Below are positions 50,123 through 59,179 of a DNA stretch of 64,000 nt, piece by piece (positions within the stretch are counted from its first letter, which is position 1; the number at the start of each line of letters is the position of its first letter). Source of the DNA: JABJOR01 sp965603075 (lineage in GTDB: Bacteria > Pseudomonadota > Alphaproteobacteria > Rhodospirillales > Casp-alpha2); NCBI GenBank assembly GCA_965603075.1, contig CBFDBO010000015.1, positions 12,095-76,094 of the forward strand, written 5' to 3'. The notes beneath the pieces are model-generated. The model did no database searches and was not told the DNA's origin. It worked only from the letters and a program-made list of their open reading frames with translations. The position numbers were made by a program, and so were the translations under genes.

Positions 50123-53100
50123 ATGACAGACGAGACGATGACCGTTGAGGACGACGCAAATTTTCTGTACTCAGGAAATCAGGTTTACATTGCTCAACTC
50201 TACGAACGTTATCTGGACGATCCAGGGGCCGTTGATACCAATTGGCAAGCTTTCTTTGCCGACATCGAAGACGAAGCATTCTCCTTAAATCAAGAACAGC
50301 GCGGCGCAAGCTGGGCCCCGTCAACGGCATTGGTTGTTGGCGAAAAATCCCTAACCCCTTTATCGGAACGCATGTCCGCCTCACAAGAAAGCGGACAAAA
50401 TGCGGGGCCGGCAAATTTTGCCACGGCCAGCGGCGCAAAGAACAAAGAAGCCACACTGGATTCCATCCGCGCCTTGATGTTAATCCGGGCGTACCGTATT
50501 CGCGGGCATTTGCTCGCTGACCTCGACCCCCTTGATTTGGAAGATCAAAAAGAACATTCCGAGCTTGATCCAGCAAACTATGGTTTTGCTGATAAAGACA
50601 TGGACCGTGAGATTTTCATCAACTATGTGCTCGGATTAGAGAGCGCTACCATGCGCGAAATCATCACAATATTGAAATCGACCTATTGCGGTTCCATCGG
50701 CATTGAATACATGCACATTCAAGACCCCGCCGAGAAATCTTGGCTGCAAGAACGTATGGAAGCGATCCAGAATCAAACCCACTTTACCGATAAAGGGAAA
50801 GCCTTCATCCTGCGCCGTCTTGCAGAAACCGAAGGGTTCGAACGTTACTTAGACAAGAAATTCACTGGCACCAAACGCTTTGGACTTGATGGGGGGGAAT
50901 CTCTGGTCCCCGCTATTGAACAAATCATGAAACGCGGCAGCCAACTTGGATTGGAAGAAGTCGTCCTGGGCATGGCCCACCGGGGGCGCTTAAACGTTCT
51001 CGCCAATGTAATGTCAAAACCGTTTCAGGCTATTTTCTCTGAATTCCAAGGCAATTCCTCGACCCCCGAAGGCATCCAAGGTTCCGGCGATGTGAAATAT
51101 CATTTGGGAACTTCAGCCGATCGCGTATTTGACGGTCGCTCCGTTCACCTATCCCTGACCGCCAATCCCTCCCATCTGGAATGTGTGAATACGGTTGTTT
51201 TGGGTAAAGTTCGTGCCAAACAACGCCAGCATAACGATCCTGATCGCGAAAAGGTCATGGGATTACTACTGCATGGTGACGCGGCCTTCTCTGGGCAGGG
51301 TCTGGTTGCAGAAACTTTTGATCTGTCACATTTGCACGGTTACAAAACCGGCGGCACCCTCCATTTTGTTATTAATAACCAAATCGGTTTTACCACCTCA
51401 CCGCGTTTCTCGCGGTCCTCGCCTTATTGTTCTGATGTGGCCAAAATCGTAGCGGCACCGATTTTCCACGTTAACGCGGATGATCCCGAAGCCGTTGTAC
51501 ACTGTGCGCGGATTGCCATTGAATACCGCCAGAAATTCAAAAAAGATGTTGTTATCGATATGATTTGTTATCGTCGTCATGGACATAACGAAGGGGATGA
51601 ACCTATGTTCACCCAACCGGCCATGTACAAAAAAATTGCCGATCATCCTACAACACGCGATATCTTTGCCAAAAGATTGATCCATCAAAAGGTCTTGAAA
51701 AAGACAGAAGTCGATGAAATTTTTGATGATGTTCAAAAAACACTGGATGAAGCCTTTGAGGCTGCCTCGGGTTATAAAGCCAATAAAGCGGATTGGTTAG
51801 AAGGGTCGTGGAAAGGCATTTCTGCAGCCTCCGGTGATGCACGCCGTGGCAACACCGCCGTGCCCAAAGACCGTCTTCGTGCCGTGGGTGAAGCTCTAAC
51901 CAAATTTCCCGATAATTTCAGTGCACATTCAAAAATTGTTCGCCAATTAAAAAACAAACGCCAGATGATTGATACCGGCGAAGGCATTGATTGGTCAACG
52001 GGTGAAGCTTTGGCGTTTGGTACATTATTACTGGATGGACATCCCGTTCGTCTCTCGGGTCAAGATTCTGGTCGTGGCACATTCTCGCAACGACATTCGG
52101 TTTTAACCGACCAAAATAACGAAGAACGCTTTATCCCACTCAATAATCTACAATTTGGTCAAGCCCCCTACGAGGTGATCGATAGCCCCCTTTCAGAAGC
52201 GGGCGTGCTCGGTTTTGAATACGGTTATTCCATGGCTGAACCACAAATGTTGATTTGTTGGGAAGCTCAATTTGGTGATTTTGCTAATGGTGCGCAGGTG
52301 ATCATTGATCAATTCATCGCATCGGGTGAGTCTAAATGGTTGCGCATGTCCGGTTTGGTGATGTTGCTCCCCCATGGTTATGAAGGTCAAGGACCAGAGC
52401 ATAGCTCCGCTCGACTTGAACGATATCTGCAATTGTGCGCCGAGGATAATTTACAAGTCTGTAATTGCACCACCCCGGCCAACTATTTCCATGCTCTGCG
52501 CCGTCAGGTCATGCGCGATTTCCGTAAGCCCCTTATTTTAATGACCCCCAAATCCTTGCTTCGCCACAAACGCTGTATTTCGCGGTTGGACGAAATGGGC
52601 GAAGATTCAACATTCCACCGTTTCTTGTGGGATGATGAAGACGGTCACTTGGGGGGTGATTTGGCCGCTGATAAAGATATCAAACGGGTCGTAATGTGTT
52701 CAGGCAAAGTCTACTTCGATTTGTTGGAAGAACGCGAACGCCGTGGCATCAAGGATGTTTATATTCTTAGGATTGAACAGCTTTATCCGTTTGCAACATG
52801 CGCCATCAGTGATGAATTAGCCCGGTTCCCGAACGCCGACATGATGTGGTGTCAGGAAGAGCCTCGGAACATGGGCTCTTGGAACTTCATCCGCGAACCT
52901 CTTGAAGAAGCCCTAGAAATGATTGGTCGCGGGAATGACCGTATCGCTTATTCGGGTCGTAAAGCCGCCGCCTCTCCGGCAACGGGTTCTGCCAAAGTTC
53001 ATAAACTAGAACAAGCATCACTGGTTGATGTGGCGTTGGCAATCGGCACTCCAAAGTCTGTAAAATCTGTGAAATCAGCGACAAAAACAACGAAAAAAAC

Positions 53101-53200
53101 AACAGCGAATACAACGGCGAAGACGACGAAAAATACTGTGACGAATACTGCGAAAAAGACAGTTAAAAAAACGGCGAAGAAGTCTAAAGGTAAATCATAA
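50123..53200 (+). CDS. sucA: 2-oxoglutarate dehydrogenase E1 with Lys/Thr-rich C-terminal tail
   Basis: Thiamine-diphosphate E1 component, 1025 aa. YERYLDDPGAVD (N-terminal E2-binding segment), RGHLLADLDPLDL, GMAHRGRLNVLANV, GDAAFSGQG and NNQIGFTT are canonical. The family core ends near LEQASLVDVALAIG; it is followed by 50 residues (976-1025) with 16 Lys and 15 Thr and no acidic residue (KTTKKTTANTTAKTT type). ATG 50123 with AAAGG eight bases upstream is preferred over TTG 50099. The basic tail parallels that of MDH three genes upstream. Confidence 0.94.
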   Translation: MTDETMTVEDDANFLYSGNQVYIAQLYERYLDDPGAVDTNWQAFFADIEDEAFSLNQEQRGASWAPSTALVVGEKSLTPLSERMSASQESGQNAGPANFATASGAKNKEATLDSIRALMLIRAYRIRGHLLADLDPLDLEDQKEHSELDPANYGFADKDMDREIFINYVLGLESATMREIITILKSTYCGSIGIEYMHIQDPAEKSWLQERMEAIQNQTHFTDKGKAFILRRLAETEGFERYLDKKFTGTKRFGLDGGESLVPAIEQIMKRGSQLGLEEVVLGMAHRGRLNVLANVMSKPFQAIFSEFQGNSSTPEGIQGSGDVKYHLGTSADRVFDGRSVHLSLTANPSHLECVNTVVLGKVRAKQRQHNDPDREKVMGLLLHGDAAFSGQGLVAETFDLSHLHGYKTGGTLHFVINNQIGFTTSPRFSRSSPYCSDVAKIVAAPIFHVNADDPEAVVHCARIAIEYRQKFKKDVVIDMICYRRHGHNEGDEPMFTQPAMYKKIADHPTTRDIFAKRLIHQKVLKKTEVDEIFDDVQKTLDEAFEAASGYKANKADWLEGSWKGISAASGDARRGNTAVPKDRLRAVGEALTKFPDNFSAHSKIVRQLKNKRQMIDTGEGIDWSTGEALAFGTLLLDGHPVRLSGQDSGRGTFSQRHSVLTDQNNEERFIPLNNLQFGQAPYEVIDSPLSEAGVLGFEYGYSMAEPQMLICWEAQFGDFANGAQVIIDQFIASGESKWLRMSGLVMLLPHGYEGQGPEHSSARLERYLQLCAEDNLQVCNCTTPANYFHALRRQVMRDFRKPLILMTPKSLLRHKRCISRLDEMGEDSTFHRFLWDDEDGHLGGDLAADKDIKRVVMCSGKVYFDLLEERERRGIKDVYILRIEQLYPFATCAISDELARFPNADMMWCQEEPRNMGSWNFIREPLEEALEMIGRGNDRIAYSGRKAAASPATGSAKVHKLEQASLVDVALAIGTPKSVKSVKSATKTTKKTTANTTAKTTKNTVTNTAKKTVKKTAKKSKGKS

Positions 53201-53227
53201 AAATTTTTATAAGCTCCGGAGGACCAA

Positions 53228-54559
53228 ATGGTCGTAGAAGTTAAAGTTCCAGTTCTCGGTGAATCTGTTACCGAAGCCACCATTGCAAAATGGCTAAAAG
53301 AAGTCGGCAGCACGGTGGCCGTCGATGAAGCGCTGGTCGAGTTGGAGACCGATAAAGTAACCCTCGAGGTCAACGCGCCCGTCGCGGGTGCTCTGGCTAG
53401 CATCGTGGTGAGCGAAGGGACAGACGTAGATGTCGGTGCCTTGCTCTGTACCATCGAAGAAGGGGCAGCAGGTTCAGTGGCTCCCGCACCTGAAAAACCC
53501 GCAGAACCAGCCCCAGCGCCCGAAGCGGCCCCCGCACCAGCAGCAACTCCTGCTCCTGCTCCTGTGGCCCCAGTTGCCACTGCCGCCACCGCCGCCACCG
53601 CATCCCCAGCGCCAATCGCTCCAACGGCGCCAATTACGCCAGCGGCACCCTTGGTTGGAAGCCACGTTCGCTTGTCACCAGCGGTTCGTAAATTGGTTAC
53701 CGAACACAGCCTTGACCCAATGGTTATTCCCGCAACGGGCCCCGGTGGCCGTTTGATGAAGGGGGATGTCTTACGCTTTGTCCAAGGCGACACCCCGCTT
53801 ACCCCCACACAAGTTACCATTCCGGTAGGCCCAAAGAAATTACCCCCCCGCGCGGTTGATCCCCGCGAAGAAGTGGTCCCCATGACCAAACTGCGCCGGG
53901 TGATATCCCAACGCTTAAAAGATGCCCAAAACACAGCGGCCATGTTGACCACGTGGAACGAAGTGGACATGAAAGCCGCAATGGATTTGCGTGCCCAGTA
54001 CAAAGAAAAGTTCGAGAAAAAACATGGTGTCCGTTTGGGCTTCATGTCGATCTTTATTCGCGCCGCCGTCAATGCGCTGAAAGAATGGCCCGCGGTAAAT
54101 GCCGAGGTCTATGGTACTGATCTGGTCTATAAAAATTATTACAACATTGCCGTTGCTGTTGGCTCGCCCAACGGGTTGGTCGTCCCTGTATTAAAAGACG
54201 CCGATGAAATGAGCTTCGTCGATATTGAAACCAAAATTGGTGATTTTGGGCAACGCGCGCGCGATGGTAAACTCAGCATTGATGAAATGGCGGGTGGTAC
54301 GTTCACCATTTCAAACGGTGGTGTCTTTGGATCGCTCATGTCTATGCCGATCCTTAACACGCCTCAATCGGCTATTTTGGGCATGCATAAAATTCAAAAA
54401 CGGCCTGTCGTTATTGGCGATTCCATTGAAATACGACCCATGATGTATCTGGCGTTAACCTATGACCACCGGATTATTGATGGTCGTGAAGCGGTTTCTT
54501 TCTTGGTCCGTATCAAGGACTGTATTGAAGATCCGCAGCGTTTGCTTATTGATGTATAA
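53228..54559 (+). CDS. sucB: Dihydrolipoyllysine succinyltransferase (E2) SucB
   Basis: E2 core of the 2-oxoglutarate dehydrogenase complex, 443 aa. The lipoyl domain has K43 in ELETDKVTLEV. A long Ala/Pro linker (about 80-145) precedes the subunit-binding domain (RLSPAVRKLV, GPGGRLMKGDV). The catalytic domain ends with DHRIIDG (H414, D418). GGAGG-type ribosome binding site before the ATG. Confidence 0.95.
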   Translation: MVVEVKVPVLGESVTEATIAKWLKEVGSTVAVDEALVELETDKVTLEVNAPVAGALASIVVSEGTDVDVGALLCTIEEGAAGSVAPAPEKPAEPAPAPEAAPAPAATPAPAPVAPVATAATAATASPAPIAPTAPITPAAPLVGSHVRLSPAVRKLVTEHSLDPMVIPATGPGGRLMKGDVLRFVQGDTPLTPTQVTIPVGPKKLPPRAVDPREEVVPMTKLRRVISQRLKDAQNTAAMLTTWNEVDMKAAMDLRAQYKEKFEKKHGVRLGFMSIFIRAAVNALKEWPAVNAEVYGTDLVYKNYYNIAVAVGSPNGLVVPVLKDADEMSFVDIETKIGDFGQRARDGKLSIDEMAGGTFTISNGGVFGSLMSMPILNTPQSAILGMHKIQKRPVVIGDSIEIRPMMYLALTYDHRIIDGREAVSFLVRIKDCIEDPQRLLIDV

Positions 54560-54586
54560 CCGCGAAAGACAAGAGGATTTAATACT

Positions 54587-55999
54587 ATGAGCGATATTTA
54601 TGATCTTGTTGTCATCGGCGGTGGCCCCGGTGGATATGTGGCGGCTATTCGCGCGGCTCAATTGGGCCTGAAAACAGCCTGTGTTGAGAAACGGGGTGCC
54701 CTAGGCGGTACCTGTTTAAACGTGGGTTGCATTCCGTCCAAAGCACTGTTGCAATCATCCCACCATTTTGAGGTCGCAAACCACGAATTTGCGGACCACG
54801 GCATTATTGCAAATGATTTAAAAGTCGACCTTAAATCCATGATGGCCCGTAAAGATAAAGTCGTGCTGGATTTAACCAACGGTATCGAATTTTTATTCAA
54901 GAAAAACAAAGTCGATTATTTCGTCGGTGAAGGCTCAATCCCCGAAGCGGGAAAAGTTGTCATCAAGCCCGAGAAAAAGGGTGCCAAGAAAAAAACCATC
55001 GAGACCAAAGATATTATCATCGCCACGGGCTCGCAATCCGCCCCTCTAAAAGGCGTTACGGTTGACGAAAAACGAATTGTCAGCTCTACAGGTGCGCTTT
55101 CTTTATCAAAAATTCCCAAATCCATGGTCGTCATTGGTGCGGGCGTCATCGGCCTTGAAATGGGATCGGTGTGGCGTCGTTTAGGTACCCAAGTCACCGT
55201 GGTGGAATTCCTTGATACGGTCCTACCGGGTATGGACGCGGAAGTTTCAAAACACATGCGCCGGGTTTTCAAAAAACAAGGCATGGACTTAAAGCTCGCT
55301 ACCAAAGTTACCGGGGCGAAAGCCGGCAGATCAAACGTAACCTTGAATGTGGAATCCGTTAAAAACAGCAAAAAAGAAACCATCAAAGCCGATGTGGTTC
55401 TGCTCGCTATCGGTAGATTGCCTTATACAGGAAATCTTGGTTTAAATAAATGCGGTGTTGAAACGGATGCCCGAGGGTTTATTCCCGTGGACGAGCACTT
55501 TCAAACCAACGTGCCGGGCATTTTTGCCATCGGTGATGTCATCGGCGGGGCGATGCTCGCCCACAAAGCCGAAGACGAAGGCATGGCTTGCGCAGAAATT
55601 CTGGCGGGTGAAGCAGCCCATATCGATTACGGCACGATCCCCGGCATTGTCTACACTTGGCCAGAGGTTGCCTCACTTGGCAAGAATGAAGAGCAACTGA
55701 AGGATGCGGGCATTGCCTATAACGTTGGCAAGTTTCCATTTTCCGCCAACAGCCGCGCGCGCGCTATTGCCGATAGTGAAGGTTTTGTCAAAATTCTCGC
55801 GGACGCAGAAACAGACGCTATTCTCGGCTGTCATATCGTCGGACCTGCGGCGGGCGATCTGATCCAAGAGGTGGTTGTGGGAATGGAATTAGGCGCCAGT
55901 GCGGAGGATATCGCCCGGACGTGCCATGGTCATCCGGGGCTTAGCGAAGCCGTTAAAGAAGCCGCCCTCGCGGTTGCGGATCGCGCTATCCATATGTAA
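54587..55999 (+). CDS. lpdA: Dihydrolipoyl dehydrogenase (E3)
   Basis: FAD disulfide oxidoreductase of 470 aa regenerating lipoamide. Redox Cys pair C43/C48 in GGTCLNVGCIPSK, NAD site VVIGAGVIGLEMGSVW, FAD site GIFAIGDV, and the catalytic His region CHGHPGLSEAVKEA (the usual HAHPT reads HGHPG). As the last gene of sucAB-lpd it is presumably the dedicated OGDH E3. Confidence 0.94.
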   Translation: MSDIYDLVVIGGGPGGYVAAIRAAQLGLKTACVEKRGALGGTCLNVGCIPSKALLQSSHHFEVANHEFADHGIIANDLKVDLKSMMARKDKVVLDLTNGIEFLFKKNKVDYFVGEGSIPEAGKVVIKPEKKGAKKKTIETKDIIIATGSQSAPLKGVTVDEKRIVSSTGALSLSKIPKSMVVIGAGVIGLEMGSVWRRLGTQVTVVEFLDTVLPGMDAEVSKHMRRVFKKQGMDLKLATKVTGAKAGRSNVTLNVESVKNSKKETIKADVVLLAIGRLPYTGNLGLNKCGVETDARGFIPVDEHFQTNVPGIFAIGDVIGGAMLAHKAEDEGMACAEILAGEAAHIDYGTIPGIVYTWPEVASLGKNEEQLKDAGIAYNVGKFPFSANSRARAIADSEGFVKILADAETDAILGCHIVGPAAGDLIQEVVVGMELGASAEDIARTCHGHPGLSEAVKEAALAVADRAIHM

Positions 56000-56116
56000 C
56001 CCCCTCACATCGCGAACTGCACGCCCTCGTGTACACTTTCTTACAGTTTATGCAATAAATTGGAATTGTTATTTTTAGTCTGTAGCCAAACATTAATAGG
56101 CGAACCTCTCTGTAAC

Positions 56117-56509
56117 CTACTCTTCAAACCGTCCCGTGTCGTTACGATCGTGGTCATATTTTATCGTGATCGGAAATGGCGGCAACCAAGCCTCCCGTCG
56201 GGAAACCCAGAGTTCATAGGTTGGCATCAGTTGGTCAGGAGCATCCAAGGATCCTAAGTTCACTTCTATTTCGTCTGCACTGCGTGCGAAAATGGAAGAA
56301 CCGCAGCGGGGACAGAAAAATCGCCCAGCGTAGTTGCTTGTATCGCCATCAATCGTCACCGCATCCTGCGGGAACACTGCCGAAGCGTGAAATAAAGCCC
56401 CATGATGCTTGCGGCAATCGAGACAGTGACATAGGCCAACCCGATATGGGAGTCCAGAAGCAACAATTCGGACGTTACCGCACTGGCAACCACCGGTGAA
56501 TGAGGTCAT
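56117..56509 (-). CDS. GFA/CENP-V family zinc-binding protein
   Basis: Small protein of 130 aa with the glutathione-dependent formaldehyde-activating fold: GGCQCGNVR, LCHCLDCRKHHGA and FFCPRCGSSIF, which bind two zinc ions in the family. Despite the family name most members have no proven catalytic role. AGGA lies nine bases before the ATG. It begins one base after a small upstream gene. Confidence 0.85.
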   Translation of the reverse strand: MTSFTGGCQCGNVRIVASGLPYRVGLCHCLDCRKHHGALFHASAVFPQDAVTIDGDTSNYAGRFFCPRCGSSIFARSADEIEVNLGSLDAPDQLMPTYELWVSRREAWLPPFPITIKYDHDRNDTGRFEE

Positions 56510-56510
56510 G

Positions 56511-56720
56511 CTACGTTTCCTCTTCTAATACATCCATGGGATACATATCGTGTTCCGGTAAAATCGATAGACCTTTCGCCACAATTAAGTCTCCTAAGTA
56601 GGAAAGGAATACTACTTTACTGACAACACCTTCTATTAATGAAGCTTTGGTAGTTACGATTTGAAAATAACCATTTTCGCAATGACTATCAAGTTCTGCT
56701 AAGTCTATACCCGGACGCAT
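56511..56720 (-). CDS. Small hypothetical protein (69 aa)
   Basis: A 69-residue acidic protein (contains GYFQIVTTKASLIEGVVSKV) of no recognised family. Its ATG directly follows an in-frame TGA, and it has no clear ribosome binding site, so it could be the remnant of a longer gene. The one-base spacing to the GFA gene supports translation. Confidence 0.4.
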   Translation of the reverse strand: MRPGIDLAELDSHCENGYFQIVTTKASLIEGVVSKVVFLSYLGDLIVAKGLSILPEHDMYPMDVLEEET

Positions 56721-56877
56721 TCAATGCATCAAAATTATGACCAGTTTCTTGCTAAAAGAAGACATTATTCTTTCAGACTTCTGCTTAATGGTAGACTATA
56801 AAATTAAATATCCGCGAAACTTTTATTATCCTAATGCCACACTTGTCATTTTTATAAGCACCGTCTAGGAAATATCC

Positions 56878-58086
56878 ATGATCAGAATTACGTTCATTAT
56901 TTGTCTGGCTGAAACGCTGGGCATGGCGGGTTTTGCGGCGTTTCCCACTCTCATGCCCTTGTTCTTTACGGAATGGGGGATCAGCAATACCGAAGCGGGT
57001 CTGATCAACGGCATTTATTTTGCCGGTTATGTTGTCGCGGTTGTCATCTTAACCAGCTTGACCGACCGGATCGCGCCACGGGATGTTTATATATTCAGCA
57101 CACTCATATCCGCCATCGCCTGTATGGGGTTTTCTATATTTGCCGAAGGTTTTTGGAGCGCGATGATCTTTCGCACGCTGGGCGGCATTGGCTTAGCAGG
57201 AACCTATATGCCGGGCCTTAAAATGCTCGACGATTTTCTTTCCGGCCCCAAGCGCAGTCGATCCGTTGCTTTTTATACGTCCAGTTTTGGCATCGGTGCG
57301 TCCGTCTCTATTCTGGCGACCGGTAACATCACCGAGTGGACCGATTGGCGAACGGCTTTTGTATTGCTCTCACTGGGCCCCGTACTCGCCATTATTTTAA
57401 CGATCTTTTTTGTTCCACGGATCAAACATGATCGCGAGTCAGGTAATATCCCAACAACCCATGTGCTCGATTTTCGACCCGTCCTCAGGTGCCGCAGGGC
57501 CATGGTATTTGTGATCGGTTATACCATCCATAATTTTGAGCTATTTGCCGTGCGGGGTTGGACGGTGGCGTTTCTGGTTTACGCCGCCACCCTGCACCCG
57601 GATACATATTTACCCCTGTCGGTCATAACCCTCGCGGCGATCATTAATCTCTTTGGGGTGCCCGCCAGTATTATCGGTAATGAGTTCGCCGTAAAAATGG
57701 GTCGCCATCGTTGGATCACAATGATCATGATTATGTCTGCCGTTCTAGGGTTGGGGATCGGGTTTAGTGCTGCCTGGTCCATCTGGTTGGTTATTATTCT
57801 AAGCTGTCTCTACGCCGTTAGCATCACGGCGGATTCAGCGGCCTTAACCGCCGGGGCCGTAGAAGCCGCACCAAAAGGTTATCTGGGCGCAACAATGGCG
57901 GTGCATTCTTCCATCGCTTTTACCGGCGCGTTCTTGGGACCGATAGTTTTTGGCATCGTGTTGGATATGAACAGCACATCTGCCGGCACCCCGACTTACG
58001 CGTGGGGCATTGCCTTTGCCATGGTGGGATTGGTTATGTTGAGCGGTCCGTTCTTGATGCGGTTGATTAGCGCAAAACCGTCCTAA
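56878..58086 (+). CDS. MFS transporter
   Basis: Major facilitator protein of 402 aa with 12 membrane segments. The motif-A-like loop between segments 2 and 3 reads TDRIAPRDVY, and GIGLAGTYMPGLKML lies in segments 4-5. It resembles CynX/NimT or nitrate/nitrite-type carriers only loosely; substrate unknown. Convergent with xerC across a 26-bp repeat array. Confidence 0.82.
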   Translation: MIRITFIICLAETLGMAGFAAFPTLMPLFFTEWGISNTEAGLINGIYFAGYVVAVVILTSLTDRIAPRDVYIFSTLISAIACMGFSIFAEGFWSAMIFRTLGGIGLAGTYMPGLKMLDDFLSGPKRSRSVAFYTSSFGIGASVSILATGNITEWTDWRTAFVLLSLGPVLAIILTIFFVPRIKHDRESGNIPTTHVLDFRPVLRCRRAMVFVIGYTIHNFELFAVRGWTVAFLVYAATLHPDTYLPLSVITLAAIINLFGVPASIIGNEFAVKMGRHRWITMIMIMSAVLGLGIGFSAAWSIWLVIILSCLYAVSITADSAALTAGAVEAAPKGYLGATMAVHSSIAFTGAFLGPIVFGIVLDMNSTSAGTPTYAWGIAFAMVGLVMLSGPFLMRLISAKPS

Positions 58087-58108
58087 TGCAATTTGATATT
58101 CGTTAATT

Positions 58109-58203
58109 GCCGCGCATCTTTGCGCTTATTATTTACCGCGCATCTTTGCGCTTATTATTTGCCGCGCATCTTTGCGCTTATTATTTGCCGCGCATCTTTG
58201 CGC
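58109..58203. repeat. 26-bp tandem array starting inside the xerC 3' end
   Basis: Copies start at 58109, 58135, 58161 and 58187 with an exact 26-bp period, each containing CCGCGCATCTTTGCGC. On the minus strand the copy nearest xerC encodes its last codons (KMRGK) and stop; the others lie beyond the stop and fill the gap to the MFS gene. Confidence 0.93.
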
Positions 58204-59179
58204 GGGGATGCGTGGTATCATAAACCGCCGTTAACCGCGCCGCATCCACCTCGGTATAACGTTGTGTAGAACTGAGCGAGGTATGGCCCAACAATTCCTG
58301 AATGGTCCGCAAATCACCCCCGCTTGCCAGCAAATGCGTTGCAAAGCTATGTCGCAGGGCGTGGGGTGTGGCGGTTTCTGCCAAGCCTAAAAAGGCGCGC
58401 AAATAGACCATGCGTTCTTGAACCATCCGCGCCCCCAAGCGGCGACCTTTTTCGCCAAAGAACATCGGAGTCACATTATCCTTAGCGCCCTTAACACCCT
58501 CAGCACTTTCGTCAAAAGGACAATGGGCGAGATAATCAATCATGGCATTTTCCACCACGGGCAATACAGGCACCAGTCTTTCTTTGTTACCCTTACCGCG
58601 CACCCGCAGGACCCCGTCGCGGGGCATATCCGCGCGGTTTAAACCCAGCGCTTCCCCGACACGCAAACCACAGCCATAGAGCAAAAGCATCACGGCGGTA
58701 TCGCGTTTGCCAACCCAGGGTATATCGGTGATTTCTTTTACCGATTCGACCACGTCCAACGCTTCAAATTCTTCCAATGCTTTTGGAACGCTCTTGGGTT
58801 GTTTGGGGGGCCGTACATTGGCGATGGTCGGATTTGAGATAATGTTGTTTTTCTCAAAATACCGGAACAAACTTTTCACCGAAGAAACGGCGCGCGCCGT
58901 TGACGTTCGCGACATTTCACGGTTATCGCGTTCCGCCAGATAACTTCTGAAATCGATCCGGCCTAGTTTAGCCAGATCAGAAAGTCCCGGGGCAAACCCG
59001 TAATGTTGCGCTACAAATCCGACAAAACTGGATACATCACGCACATAACTATCAATGGTATGAGGGGACAATCGACGTTCATGGGCAAGCCAAGAAAACC
59101 AATCTTGCGCAGCACGGACAACCGCCGGTTCCGCATTTAAGTCTTCTACAAGCTGGTTTAACCTCTGCGCGTCAGGCAT
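58181..59179 (-). CDS. xerC: Tyrosine recombinase XerC
   Basis: Site-specific recombinase of 332 aa for chromosome dimer resolution at dif. Catalytic residues are visible in order: Arg in CGLRVGEALGL, Lys in RGKGNKERLVPV, HALRH, LGHTSLSSTQRY with the His and nucleophile Tyr. N-terminal SAM-like DNA-binding domain (LAHERRLSPHTIDSYVRDV). It overlaps DUF484 by 22 bases, the usual alphaproteobacterial pair. Not an integrase of a mobile element: no att site or cargo nearby. Confidence 0.92.
   Translation of the reverse strand: MPDAQRLNQLVEDLNAEPAVVRAAQDWFSWLAHERRLSPHTIDSYVRDVSSFVGFVAQHYGFAPGLSDLAKLGRIDFRSYLAERDNREMSRTSTARAVSSVKSLFRYFEKNNIISNPTIANVRPPKQPKSVPKALEEFEALDVVESVKEITDIPWVGKRDTAVMLLLYGCGLRVGEALGLNRADMPRDGVLRVRGKGNKERLVPVLPVVENAMIDYLAHCPFDESAEGVKGAKDNVTPMFFGEKGRRLGARMVQERMVYLRAFLGLAETATPHALRHSFATHLLASGGDLRTIQELLGHTSLSSTQRYTEVDAARLTAVYDTTHPRAKMRGK

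Noticed and set aside
52999..54072. 357-codon minus-strand frame rich in Ala, Gly, Ser and Thr
   Set aside because: Antisense shadow of the sucA tail and the sucB Ala/Pro linker; no start signal and no family.
58181..59179. Tyrosine recombinase as sign of an integrated element
   Set aside because: Full XerC in its normal partnership with DUF484; no attachment-site repeats, tRNA or phage genes nearby.
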